Translations under genes and position numbers: made by a program
The notes under the pieces: model-generated
The model's input: only the letters and a program-made list of their open reading frames with translations
Told to the model about the DNA's origin: nothing
Database searches by the model: none
Assembly: GCA_009781955.1 (NCBI GenBank)
Contig: WQUT01000077.1
Span: 1 to 19,324, forward strand
Direction: 5' to 3'
Origin: Pseudomonadota bacterium
GTDB lineage: Bacteria; Pseudomonadota; Alphaproteobacteria; Rs-D84
DNA length: 19,324 nt
In this document: one piece after another, positions 1 through 7,927 of the stretch
Layout of the letters: every line of letters starts with the position of its first letter
Numbering within the stretch: position 1 is the stretch's first letter

Positions 1-1593
<1,593 letters not shown>

Positions 1594-1660
1594 GAAAATA
1601 ATGCCAATTTTCGCATTGCAAAATTATGCTTTTTTTGATAAATTATATATTAATCTGCAA

Positions 1661-1730
1661 ACCGACCACCGACCACCGACCACCGACTAACGACCAGCGA
1701 CCACCTACCACCGACTAACGACCAGCGAGC
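1661..1730 (+). repeat. Ten-unit ACCGACC heptad array
   Basis: Seventy bases read as ten exact 7-nt units: ACCGACC three times, then ACCGACT, AACGACC, AGCGACC, ACCTACC, ACCGACT, AACGACC, AGCGAGC. The triplet ACCGACT, AACGACC, AGCGA(C/G)C recurs with a 28-nt step. It sits between an AT-rich tract (1620-1655) and the start of the RusA-like gene. The same unit occurs inside pilP (5947-5974). Confidence 0.9.
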
Positions 1731-1741
1731 GGAGCGAGCAA
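1725..1741 (+). promoter_or_regulatory. GCGAGC-type leader supplying the SD of the RusA-like gene
   Basis: The sequence GCGAGCGGAGCGAGCAA ends immediately before the ATG at 1742 and provides GGAG at a 7-nt spacing. An almost identical 18-nt sequence precedes the pilQ ATG on the other strand (5204-5187). The match is seen; a ribosome-binding role is inferred. Confidence 0.55.
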
Positions 1742-2356
1742 ATGAAATTCAAACTACTCTATTTCGGCGAATTGCGCATTAATCCCAAACGCCGCGCCCA
1801 GCATATCGCGGACATCCGCATGAAATTCCACCCGCAGTTAAAGAAATTGCTGGAACACACGCCATGGACGAATCTTTCCAAATACATGATGCCGGGCGCA
1901 TCCAAGAGCCCCATTTCAACGCGGCACATCAACGGAATAGACTTTAATCCCATCATCACGCCCAACTTAAAGCTGCTGGCGGAATTAGAAATCCAGCTGC
2001 TGCACCCTGAAATCGTCGGCGTGGCCAGATCCGACATAGACAACCGCATGAAGACGCTCTTGGACGCCCTGCGCTGTCCCCAGAACGAGCACGAGGTCGG
2101 CGAAAACACCCCCCGCGACATCGGCCCCATCTACACTTTGCTGGATGACGACCATCTGGTGACGCGGCTGTCCGTCAACACCAGCCACCTGTTGTCGCAA
2201 AACATATTTGACGCCGCGCACGAGGTAAAAGGGGAAAAACTGAATCCCGCCGAAGACAAGCAGGCGAGAGAGGAAGAGGAAAAAATATTCCTTATGATAG
2301 ACGTGAACGTTCGCGTGGAAGAAGGAAACCTGGAAAACCTGCCGTTTATGGTATAA
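1742..2356 (+). CDS. RusA-like Holliday junction resolvase family protein
   Basis: A 204-residue protein. Residues 98-104 read DIDNRMK and are followed by TLLDAL and, at 135-137, DDD then HLV. This reproduces the RusA catalytic layout D-x-D-N-x-x-K ... L-D-A-L ... D-D-x-x-V (E. coli RusA D70, D72, K76, D91). RusA proteins cut four-way DNA junctions with these acidic residues. Differences from typical RusA (about 120 residues) are an N-terminal extension of some 60 residues, about 17 extra residues between the second and third acidic positions, and a Glu-rich segment (171-181) before the last strand IFLMIDVNVRV. The start is the ATG at 1742 with GGAG 7 nt upstream. It is the only plus-strand gene here, divergent from gyrB and convergent with pilR. 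The fold assignment is by motif; activity is inferred. Confidence 0.6.
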   Translation: MKFKLLYFGELRINPKRRAQHIADIRMKFHPQLKKLLEHTPWTNLSKYMMPGASKSPISTRHINGIDFNPIITPNLKLLAELEIQLLHPEIVGVARSDIDNRMKTLLDALRCPQNEHEVGENTPRDIGPIYTLLDDDHLVTRLSVNTSHLLSQNIFDAAHEVKGEKLNPAEDKQAREEEEKIFLMIDVNVRVEEGNLENLPFMV

Positions 2357-2358
2357 TT

Positions 2359-2385
2359 CCCCTCCTTAGGAGGGGTGTATTTTTT
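2359..2385 (+). terminator. Intrinsic terminator of the RusA-like gene
   Basis: Stem CCCCTCC, loop TTA, stem GGAGGGG, then TGTATTTTTT, directly after the stop codon. It is part of the composite palindrome. Confidence 0.8.
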
Positions 2386-2399
2386 GCGAGCACGCGAGC

Positions 2400-2428
2400 A
2401 AAAAAGACGGGGAGGGTTTCCCTCCCCG
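2400..2428 (-). terminator. Intrinsic terminator of the pil cluster (after pilR)
   Basis: Read on the minus strand: CGGGGAGGG, loop AAA, CCCTCCCCG, then TCTTTTTT. A 9-bp G/C-rich stem with a U tract, placed 38 nt after the pilR stop codon. Confidence 0.85.
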
Positions 2429-2465
2429 CCTCGCATTCGCTCGGCACCCCTCCAAAGGCGGGGAA

Positions 2466-3551
2466 TCACGACAACGCCGATGTAATTTGGTCCTGCATCT
2501 CAAACGTTCCGAACACCACCCATGCGATTACTACGGACACCAGCAGTATTCCGATAGAATTCATAATGTTGGAAAGATTCTCCATCCGGCGCACGGACGA
2601 ATCCAGATAATCGTTCGCGATCTTGTTCAAATTCTCGTCAAATCCGTTCATGTCGGCGTAAATTGCCAGATCGCCGATTATTTCGTCATTCGGAAAATGC
2701 CGGCCGTTGTTAGCCAATGCTTGCCCCAAATTATCGCCGTTGGTTATCTGCCGCAGGGCCGAATCCAGTATGCTGCGCAAATACGCGTTGCTGTTGTCCG
2801 CCAGCAATTTCATCGCGACGGTCAGATTTCCGCCCGCGCCCACCATGGCAGAGAGCGACATCAGCCATCCGACCGACACGGAAATCTTGTAAACCGACCA
2901 GGGCGGAATGCGGTCAAATACGGCGCGGATCCGCCCCGACCAAGTTGACAGAGACATCCACATGACCAGCGCGACCGCGACAAACCCGCCCACGACGACC
3001 ATCCAGTAATTGCTGGAAAAATTCGCGACGACGACCAGCATTCGCGCCGCGCCGCGCCAGACGATGTCGCCGCCCGCGGCCTCCATCAGCGGCGGCACCA
3101 GATACAGCCCAACCATTATTATAATCGCAACGGTCAGGCCCAAAAGGAACAGGGGATACGACAGCGCGGACAGCATGGCAGAGCTTATTCTGGACGCGCC
3201 CTCGCCCACCCTCACCACGTTTTCCAGCGCGACGGACAGCTTTGACACGTCGCCCAAGGTCAGCATCAGCGTCTCGTTCGTCGGCACCCAGCCGCGGGTC
3301 GCGTCGGCGAACGGCGCGCCGCGCTCCAAAGATTCCTGCCACGCGCGCAACGCTATCGCGAACGGCTCGTCCGGCTTTGTCCCGTTCTTTGATTCAATCT
3401 GGTAAATCCGGTCCAGCGCATCCATCAATGTAAAGTCGTTGCGCAGCAGCGACGCGCATTTGCGGTATACGTTCATCCGCTTGCCCGTGTCCAGCCGAAA
3501 GTTCAGCTTTGCATACCACAGGTTCAACAAAGAGACCGATCTTCGCTGCAT
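2466..3551 (-). CDS. pilR: PilR/GspF-type inner-membrane platform protein of a type IVb pilus
   Basis: A 361-residue integral membrane protein of the T2SSF (GspF/PilC/PilR) family. It recruits the assembly ATPase and supports pilin extraction from the inner membrane. There are two cytoplasmic helical domains of the GspF type (about 25-130 and 210-320), each followed by hydrophobic segments; predicted membrane spans are near 132-153, 183-199 and 331-348. The GspF-type pattern LSALSYPLFLLGL follows the first domain, and the second domain carries the equivalent SAMVGAGGNL and GDNLGQALA. The start is the ATG at 3551, three bases after the pilQ stop codon, so it is very likely translationally coupled. 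The R64-type name is given from the pilO-P-Q-R gene order. It is the last gene before a strong terminator. Confidence 0.85.
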   Translation of the reverse strand: MQRRSVSLLNLWYAKLNFRLDTGKRMNVYRKCASLLRNDFTLMDALDRIYQIESKNGTKPDEPFAIALRAWQESLERGAPFADATRGWVPTNETLMLTLGDVSKLSVALENVVRVGEGASRISSAMLSALSYPLFLLGLTVAIIIMVGLYLVPPLMEAAGGDIVWRGAARMLVVVANFSSNYWMVVVGGFVAVALVMWMSLSTWSGRIRAVFDRIPPWSVYKISVSVGWLMSLSAMVGAGGNLTVAMKLLADNSNAYLRSILDSALRQITNGDNLGQALANNGRHFPNDEIIGDLAIYADMNGFDENLNKIANDYLDSSVRRMENLSNIMNSIGILLVSVVIAWVVFGTFEMQDQITSALS

Positions 3552-3554
3552 AGC

Positions 3555-5186
3555 TTAATAAATCCCGGGCTGATCAAGCAATCCGACCCAACGCTCTAAC
3601 TCTTCCGCGCCGATGATTCCGCGCAGCATCAGCTCCATCGCCGATTCTTTCAGCGTCCGGCCGTCCAATTCTTCCAGCCAATACCTGACCGCGCCCGCCG
3701 TGTCGCCGTTCAGCGCGCGGGACAGGAATTCATTGTTCGTTATTATTATTTCGCCCGCCTTTATGCGCCCCAGGAATCCCTTGCCCCCGCACATCTCGCA
3801 GCCCTGGCCCCGGACGAATATTTGTTTCGCGCCGATTTCCCCGAACGCGTCCATCACGCGCGCATGCGCCGGGTGTTCCGGATGATCGGAAAATCTTTCC
3901 TTGCACTCTGGGCACAGTTTCCGGAACAGGCGCATGGAAACCAGCCCGCGCATCATCGTCTCGTCCTTTAACTTGAACGCCTCTACCCCCATGTCCAGCA
4001 AACGCGTCAGCGCGGCCATCGCGGAATTGGCGTGCAGGGTTGTCCAGACATTGTGCCCCGACAGCGCGCCTTTCACCGTTAATTGCGCCGCCGGTAATGT
4101 CCGGACCTCTCCCACCATTAACGTATCCGGGTCGGACCGCAGCGCGGCGTTCAGGGCCTCGGTAAATTTTTCCTCGCGCTGCTCTTCGTTGTATGCGTTG
4201 ACAACCGGCATCTGGTGCGCGCCGAAAATTTTCTGTTCCGCCGGATCTTCCACGGTCAGCAGATTGATCTCGTAATTCCGCTCTTTCAAGATCATGGACA
4301 TATTGCGGACCAGCGTCGTGGATTTGCCCGAACTGGTCGGCCCCGCGACCACCACCAATCCGGTCGGGAACGACCGCAGGCGCAGCAACAGCTGCTGCTC
4401 ATACCCGCCGAATTCCTGTTCGGTCTTTATTCCCTCGGACGGATTGTCGTAAAGCAGGCGCATGACCACATAGCGGCTGCCGAACGCGATGGGGTTGAAC
4501 TGCATGCGGACGCCGAGTATCCCGCTGGGCAAATATAAATCCTTGGTCCCGCGCAGAGGCGTGCGGCCGTCTTTCTGTGCGGACTGATACTCGTTCTGGG
4601 CATAGTTTGAATTGGACTGGTCGGCGGATGCGAACGCCGCGCGGACAAACGATTCGCCCCATTGGGAATTGTATTCCAGAACCGGCTGCAGCGATCCGTC
4701 CAGCCGGAAAGAAATCGTGGTTTGGTCCGCAACCTCTATGTGAATGTCGGAAACCTTGTTCGCGGACGCGCGGGCGATTATGTCCACGAAATCTTTTTGC
4801 ATCTGGTTGTCGTAATCCAGGCGCGACCGCATGGCAGAGCCCGAGAGGCGTTCCGCCGACATCTTGTAAATCGCCGACACCAGTCCCAGATCGCTGTAAA
4901 ACGGCTCTCTCCGCGCGCGGCCCTTGCGGTCCAGCAGGTCCAGAAATGCCAGAACCCGCCCGTCGTAGCGGTGGGTGCGGGATATTATGACCTCTCCGTT
5001 GGAAAAATAGGCCAATAAGTTCTGGGTGTCTTTGGAAAGCTCCAACTCTCCCGCCGGCGCGGTCAACAGCTTGTTTCCGTCTGAAAACAGGTATTCAAGA
5101 ATATCTTTCTGCTCGGCATTTTCAAGACCCGCAGGAATGCTGCTCTGATTATCTTTCGCCCTTAAAAGATTTTTATTTTCAGCCAT
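3555..5186 (-). CDS. pilQ: PilQ/GspE-type pilus assembly ATPase
   Basis: A 543-residue secretion/pilus ATPase that powers pilin assembly at the cytoplasmic face with PilR. Walker A is GPTSSGKST (residues 282-290, Lys288). The Walker B/Asp-box region reads LMVGEVRT with Glu360, then the His box WTTLHAN (His385). A tetracysteine zinc site is present as CPEC (425-428) and CEMC (463-466), as in GspE/PilB. An N-terminal domain with DIHIEVADQTTISFRLDG (N2D type) precedes the core. Walker B differs from the usual GEIRD by a Thr in place of Asp. The start chosen is the ATG at 5186 (MAENKNLLRA); an in-frame GTG at 5234 lies within a palindromic repeat and is unlikely. The sequence upstream of the ATG matches the RusA-like leader. 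It is separated from pilP by a 75-bp repeat-filled gap. Confidence 0.9.
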   Translation of the reverse strand: MAENKNLLRAKDNQSSIPAGLENAEQKDILEYLFSDGNKLLTAPAGELELSKDTQNLLAYFSNGEVIISRTHRYDGRVLAFLDLLDRKGRARREPFYSDLGLVSAIYKMSAERLSGSAMRSRLDYDNQMQKDFVDIIARASANKVSDIHIEVADQTTISFRLDGSLQPVLEYNSQWGESFVRAAFASADQSNSNYAQNEYQSAQKDGRTPLRGTKDLYLPSGILGVRMQFNPIAFGSRYVVMRLLYDNPSEGIKTEQEFGGYEQQLLLRLRSFPTGLVVVAGPTSSGKSTTLVRNMSMILKERNYEINLLTVEDPAEQKIFGAHQMPVVNAYNEEQREEKFTEALNAALRSDPDTLMVGEVRTLPAAQLTVKGALSGHNVWTTLHANSAMAALTRLLDMGVEAFKLKDETMMRGLVSMRLFRKLCPECKERFSDHPEHPAHARVMDAFGEIGAKQIFVRGQGCEMCGGKGFLGRIKAGEIIITNNEFLSRALNGDTAGAVRYWLEELDGRTLKESAMELMLRGIIGAEELERWVGLLDQPGIY

Positions 5187-5204
5187 TTTGCTCGCTCTGC
5201 TCGC
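5187..5204 (-). promoter_or_regulatory. GCGAGC-type leader before pilQ
   Basis: Minus-strand GCGAGCAGAGCGAGCAAA ends at the pilQ ATG. It differs from the leader at 1725-1741 by one substitution and one extra A. GAG is 8 nt from the ATG, a modest SD. Confidence 0.5.
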
Positions 5205-5213
5205 ATGGGCATA

Positions 5214-5262
5214 TAGGCACTGGGCGCTAGGCACTAGTAACTAGCGCCCAGTGCCTAACGCC
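5214..5262. repeat. Heptad array forming a perfect 17-bp inverted repeat
   Basis: Seven in-phase 7-nt units: TAGGCAC, TGGGCGC, TAGGCAC, TAGTAAC, TAGCGCC, CAGTGCC, TAACGCC. Positions 5214-5230 and 5241-5257 are perfect inverted complements with a 10-nt loop. The array ends on the pilP stop codon (TAG, 5264-5262). In the pil mRNA it would form a strong hairpin between pilP and pilQ. There is no U tract, so it is not an obvious terminator and is more likely an mRNA-stability or expression-ratio element. Confidence 0.9.
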
Positions 5263-5990
5263 TATTTCCCCACCCCCAGCGTCTGGGTCTCGCCATCCCT
5301 TACCAACACAACGCCTTCGTCCAATGAAATCGCCTTGACCGCATAATCGTCCAAGGTTTTGCCGGCCCATATCTTTTTGCGCTGGCCCGTGTTCAGGTCT
5401 TCCACCGTCGCCTGCAACTGCTTGCCCATGCCCATTACATTAACCAGCTTATACCTTTCGGACAATGGGGATCTATTCTCTTGCGGCGGCGGCGCGGCGA
5501 CCGGCGCGGGCTGTTTGGCCCCTGCGGCCGGCTGGCCCTGTTCCATCGCTTTCTTTTGGGCGTCCAGTTTCGCCTGGGCCGCGGCCAGGTTCTGCTTTTC
5601 CTGCTCTAACTGGTTTTTCTGCTGTTCGGCGCGGCTGTCCATGGCCTCGGACTCCATGGCCAGCTTTTTCTGTTCGGACGACAGACGGTCCAGGTCCAGC
5701 CGCAGCTGCGATTTTTCCTTTTCCAATTGCAAGAGGACTTTTTCCTGTTCCAGGTCCGCTATCTTTTGGAACAAGGATCCGTCCACCTGGTATTCCATCA
5801 CCGCGCCCGCGCCCGCATCCGTCGCCGCGGGATCCGGCGCGATCACGGCCTGCAAAGGGTTGGGCTGGGCGGCGGCCGCAAAAGGCGCGGGATTTTCCGC
5901 AAACGCAGGGAATAAAAAGAATAAAGCCAGCACGACAAACGCCGTTACCGACCACCGACTACCGACCACCGACCAATTTTTATTTGACAT
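5262..5990 (-). CDS. pilP: PilP-like periplasmic pilus alignment protein
   Basis: A 242-residue exported protein. It has a signal peptide with hydrophobic core TAFVVLALFFLFPAFA and likely cleavage after Ala31. A long charged Gln/Glu/Lys-rich coiled coil spans about 72-152. A Pro/Ala linker follows (152-172), and a C-terminal beta domain (about 178-242) has the pattern YKLVNVMGMG...ATVEDLNTGQRKKIWAGKTL...VVLVRDGETQTLGVGK, typical of the PilP/T2SSC group that links inner-membrane parts to the secretin. The ATG at 5990 overlaps the end of pilO by 11 nt. Residues 5-15 (NWSVVGSRWSV) are encoded by four ACCGACC-type heptads, so the repeat lies in the signal-peptide n-region. R64 PilP is shorter; the coiled coil accounts for the extra length. 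The family call is by context plus domain pattern. Confidence 0.75.
   Translation of the reverse strand: MSNKNWSVVGSRWSVTAFVVLALFFLFPAFAENPAPFAAAAQPNPLQAVIAPDPAATDAGAGAVMEYQVDGSLFQKIADLEQEKVLLQLEKEKSQLRLDLDRLSSEQKKLAMESEAMDSRAEQQKNQLEQEKQNLAAAQAKLDAQKKAMEQGQPAAGAKQPAPVAAPPPQENRSPLSERYKLVNVMGMGKQLQATVEDLNTGQRKKIWAGKTLDDYAVKAISLDEGVVLVRDGETQTLGVGK
5947..5974 (-). repeat. ACCGACC heptads inside the pilP coding sequence
   Basis: Four in-phase units on the plus strand: ACCGACC, ACCGACT, ACCGACC, ACCGACC. They encode part of the PilP signal peptide on the minus strand. The unit is the same as that of the intergenic array at 1661-1730. Confidence 0.85.
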
Positions 5991-7251
5991 AGATTTTCAC
6001 CTCATAGTTCCAGATTCTTGCCCGGCTGTCCCAGGATATTTTTGGAATTGATACGCCGGAAAACGCATCAAAAATCTTTATGAATTCCCGCGGCGTCAGT
6101 TTTGACTTTGCGGATACCAAAACCGTGTTTATTCTGGCCGCCTCGGCGCCGCGCATGATTTCCTCGGTCGCGGTCCGCACATCGCCTTCTGTCCCGATTA
6201 GCTGGAACATGGAATTTATGTCGCGCACGACGCTGTCCGCGTCCATTTCTTCCAGGCTGGAAAACGTATCCAGCCGCGGCAGCCGGACAGAAATTATCGC
6301 GTCCGAATCCGACATTTCTGCGATTTGCGCGCCCGGCATCAGCTGATCGGCGACGGCGTGCAAATCGGCCAGGGTCCCGTATCCGCGGCGAAACCTTGCC
6401 TCTGCCGCGTCAACGTTGCAGTCGGCGGACAGCTGGACCCAGCCGGGGATCGGCTGCATCAGGAATCCGATGGCCCGCCAGCAGATGTCGGCGCGCGCGT
6501 ATTTGTCGGGCAGCGAATCAAACGGCATCTTTATCGGTTCCGGGGCCGGCGCCGCGACCGGCGCGGGGGGATTAAAGGCGGCGTTTATCTCCGCGTTCTT
6601 TTCGGCCAGTTTTCTTTTATATTCCTCGGCCAGCTTCCGGTCAACCTTTGCCAGCTGGGGCCGCGGCGCGACCACGCGCAGCAGCGGCTCGCGGAAAAAA
6701 TAAAACAAGCCGAAGATAAACGCCGCGAACAGCACCAGCGCGAATGCGTTGCCCTTGAAATTGCTGACCGCTTTCAGCGTTATTTTTGTGTCGCCGGAAA
6801 TCAGGTCTTCCAATACCTTTTCTATCGCGCGCGGCATTCTCCAATCGTTCGGCGCGATCAGCGTCCCCCAGTCGGGCAGCGTGGCGATTTTCGCGTATTC
6901 GCCTTTGGCCTCGGCCTCGGTCTCATACAGCTTGTCCGCGATTATTATTCCGTTGCGCGCGCCCACGACCCAAAAACCGTTCGGAATCGCAAATGCGGCC
7001 AGGAACGATGAATATTCGGCGAACGATTCCATAATCTCGGCCGCGGCGACGGCCATGCCGGCCCTGTGCCCCAGTTTTCTGGCCCCCATGCCGATCATGG
7101 ATCTGTATTCCACGAAAAGATTCAGCTTCTTATCAACCGTCTTGGCCAGCGACGCGGCATACCCGCGGGTATTTTGGCCAACGGCCACAGGCTGCCAAAA
7201 AAGGCTGCTGGCATACTTTTTGCGCGAAACAACGATGACTTGGCTTTGCAA
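5980..7251 (-). CDS. pilO: PilO-type pilin accessory protein (R64 thin-pilus family)
   Basis: A 423-residue bitopic inner-membrane protein resembling the pilin accessory protein PilO of R64-type thin pili, needed for pilus assembly. The N-terminal domain (1-165) carries YASSLFWQ (13-20), NGFWVVGARNG (91-101) and DWGTLIAPNDW (127-137), which fit the family pattern. A single membrane span lies near 168-186, followed by a charged linker, a Pro/Ala stretch (about 220-236) and a periplasmic C-terminal domain. The start is a TTG at 7251 preceded by AGGGAG at 5-6 nt; no in-frame ATG gives a comparable N-terminus. It overlaps pilP by 11 nt. The family is moderately certain; order pilO-P-Q-R strongly supports it. 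Confidence 0.75.
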   Translation of the reverse strand: MQSQVIVVSRKKYASSLFWQPVAVGQNTRGYAASLAKTVDKKLNLFVEYRSMIGMGARKLGHRAGMAVAAAEIMESFAEYSSFLAAFAIPNGFWVVGARNGIIIADKLYETEAEAKGEYAKIATLPDWGTLIAPNDWRMPRAIEKVLEDLISGDTKITLKAVSNFKGNAFALVLFAAFIFGLFYFFREPLLRVVAPRPQLAKVDRKLAEEYKRKLAEKNAEINAAFNPPAPVAAPAPEPIKMPFDSLPDKYARADICWRAIGFLMQPIPGWVQLSADCNVDAAEARFRRGYGTLADLHAVADQLMPGAQIAEMSDSDAIISVRLPRLDTFSSLEEMDADSVVRDINSMFQLIGTEGDVRTATEEIMRGAEAARINTVLVSAKSKLTPREFIKIFDAFSGVSIPKISWDSRARIWNYEVKIYVK

Positions 7252-7256
7252 AGCAT

Positions 7257-7277
7257 CTCCCTCTTGCCGGAATTATA
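7257..7277 (-). promoter_or_regulatory. Putative pilO promoter -10 box and SD
   Basis: A perfect TATAAT (7277-7272, minus strand) is followed by TCCGGCAAGAGGGAG and the TTG start. The -35 region is poor (TTCCCC at 17 bp). The CCGGCAAGAGG stretch after the -10 box recurs in the same position before the DUF374 acyltransferase gene. Confidence 0.45.
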
Positions 7278-7306
7278 ACATAATGAATGAATCGGGGGAA
7301 GGGGAA

Positions 7307-7416
7307 AGTGACAGAGTGACAGAGTTAATGCGTCGCGCATTCTGTGCGACTATCAACAATAACCGCGGGCTTTGCCCGCGGCGACTACAACTCTGTCACT
7401 TTGTCACTCTGTCACT
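7307..7416. repeat. Octad repeats flanking two hairpins (nested cruciform)
   Basis: The left arm (7307-7326) has two AGTGACAG units plus AGTT. The right arm (7389-7416) carries three and a half complementary units, so the arms pair. Between them are an imperfect hairpin GTCGCGCA/TGTGCGAC (7332-7350) and a perfect 8-bp stem CCGCGGGC/GCCCGCGG with a 3-nt loop (7363-7381). The element fills most of the gap between the lipoprotein gene and the pilO promoter. No gene is seen here. Confidence 0.85.
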
Positions 7417-7448
7417 ATTAAAAATGCCGCTTTCGCGGCATTTTTAAT
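7417..7448. terminator. Bidirectional intrinsic terminator at the lipoprotein gene end
   Basis: A perfect 14-bp inverted repeat ATTAAAAATGCCGC / GCGGCATTTTTAAT with a 4-nt loop. On the minus strand the G/C stem is followed by TTTTTAAT. The stop codon of the lipoprotein gene (7446-7444) is inside the right arm. Confidence 0.85.
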
Positions 7449-7860
7449 AGGTTGTTCCATACATGTATGCGGACCCGGTGTCGCCGCCGACCGGCATGCC
7501 GCCGCCGCCCTTGGTCGCTATGCGTCCGGAATCGGGACAACGGTAAACGTTCGCCGCAATTATATACGCGCGCTCCGGCCCGAATATCACCCATTCGTTG
7601 GGGCGCGTCCGCTGCGACGTGATCCAATAGGCGTTGCCGCGCCGCGCCTGGTCCGCTATGCGGTTTTCCAGATAACGCACGGCGTCGTCCGAATTATAGA
7701 CGGACGTTTCCGATTCCAATTTATACAGGAACTGGCATCCGATCGGTTCCGCGTTCAGCTGCACCAGCTGATCTGCGCCGTTTTCGGAACTGACGGACGT
7801 GGTGCATGCGCCCAGCGCAAAGAGCAGGGAGCAAGGGATAAGGAGTAAGAATTTCTTCAT
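7444..7860 (-). CDS. Small outer-membrane-type lipoprotein (DUF4156/RcsF-like pattern)
   Basis: A 138-residue predicted lipoprotein. The signal peptide MKKFLLLIPCSLLFALGAC ends in the lipobox L-G-A-C with Cys19 as the lipidation site; Thr at +2 suggests outer-membrane sorting. The mature part has an early Cys42 (EPIGCQFL), a helix with YLENRIADQARRGNAYWI and a late strand ANVYRC (Cys108). This small beta/alpha/beta layout with two cysteines recalls DUF4156/RcsF-like lipoproteins. The function is unknown. The Gly-rich tail (GGGGMPVGGDTGSAY) looks disordered. The start is the ATG at 7860 with GGTGA upstream. It lies 59 nt after lpxC, probably at the end of that operon, and is closed by the 7417-7448 terminator. 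Confidence 0.75.
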   Translation of the reverse strand: MKKFLLLIPCSLLFALGACTTSVSSENGADQLVQLNAEPIGCQFLYKLESETSVYNSDDAVRYLENRIADQARRGNAYWITSQRTRPNEWVIFGPERAYIIAANVYRCPDSGRIATKGGGGMPVGGDTGSAYMYGTTY

Positions 7861-7898
7861 GTCATCACCGTTTTATTTATGATTTGTTCGCCCAATCT

Positions 7899-7927
7899 TA
7901 AATCCGTAAATCATAAATCTTAAATCC
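7899..7927. repeat. TAAATC-type repeat array over the lpxC stop codon
   Basis: Units TAAATCCG, TAAATCA, TAAATCT, TAAATCC on the plus strand. The lpxC stop codon (7922-7920) is inside the array. Nearby TTTATGATTT (7875-7884) is an inverted match to AAATCATAAA (7908-7917). The same family occurs upstream of lpxK (9851-9912). Confidence 0.8.

Larger units (their letters stand above)
2356..2466. repeat. Composite palindromic (REP-like) element between convergent genes
   Basis: Outer arms of 22 nt (2356-2377 and 2445-2466) are near-perfect inverted copies with the core CCCCTCCTTAGGAGGGG. Nested inside are TTTTTTGC/GCAAAAAA around a GCGAGC motif (2380-2405) and the perfect hairpin 2408-2428. The element begins on the last base of the RusA-like stop codon and ends on the first base of the pilR stop codon (plus-strand order), filling the gap exactly. 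Similar nested CCCCTCC/GGAGGGG elements are known as dispersed palindromes in many bacterial genomes. Confidence 0.85.

Noticed and set aside
1616..1651. Promoter for the RusA-like gene in the AT-rich tract
   Set aside because: TTGCAA is present but the hexamer at 17 bp (TAAATT) is a poor -10 box and other TATA-like hexamers lack a spaced -35; no single promoter could be defended.
1661..1730. CRISPR array
   Set aside because: Units are 7 nt with no spacers between them; no cas genes are present.
2131..2469. 112-codon minus-strand open frame over the RusA-like gene end and the palindrome
   Set aside because: It is encoded by the palindromic element and the antisense of a supported gene, and lies beyond the pilR terminator.
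2840..4840. Recurring CATGGCAGAG decamer
   Set aside because: All instances encode Ser-Ala-Met (TCT GCC ATG) inside pil genes, so codon use explains it.
5187..5234. GTG start giving pilQ a 16-residue N-terminal extension
   Set aside because: The extra codons fall in the heptad/palindrome and leader repeat; the ATG at 5186 follows a leader shared with another gene.
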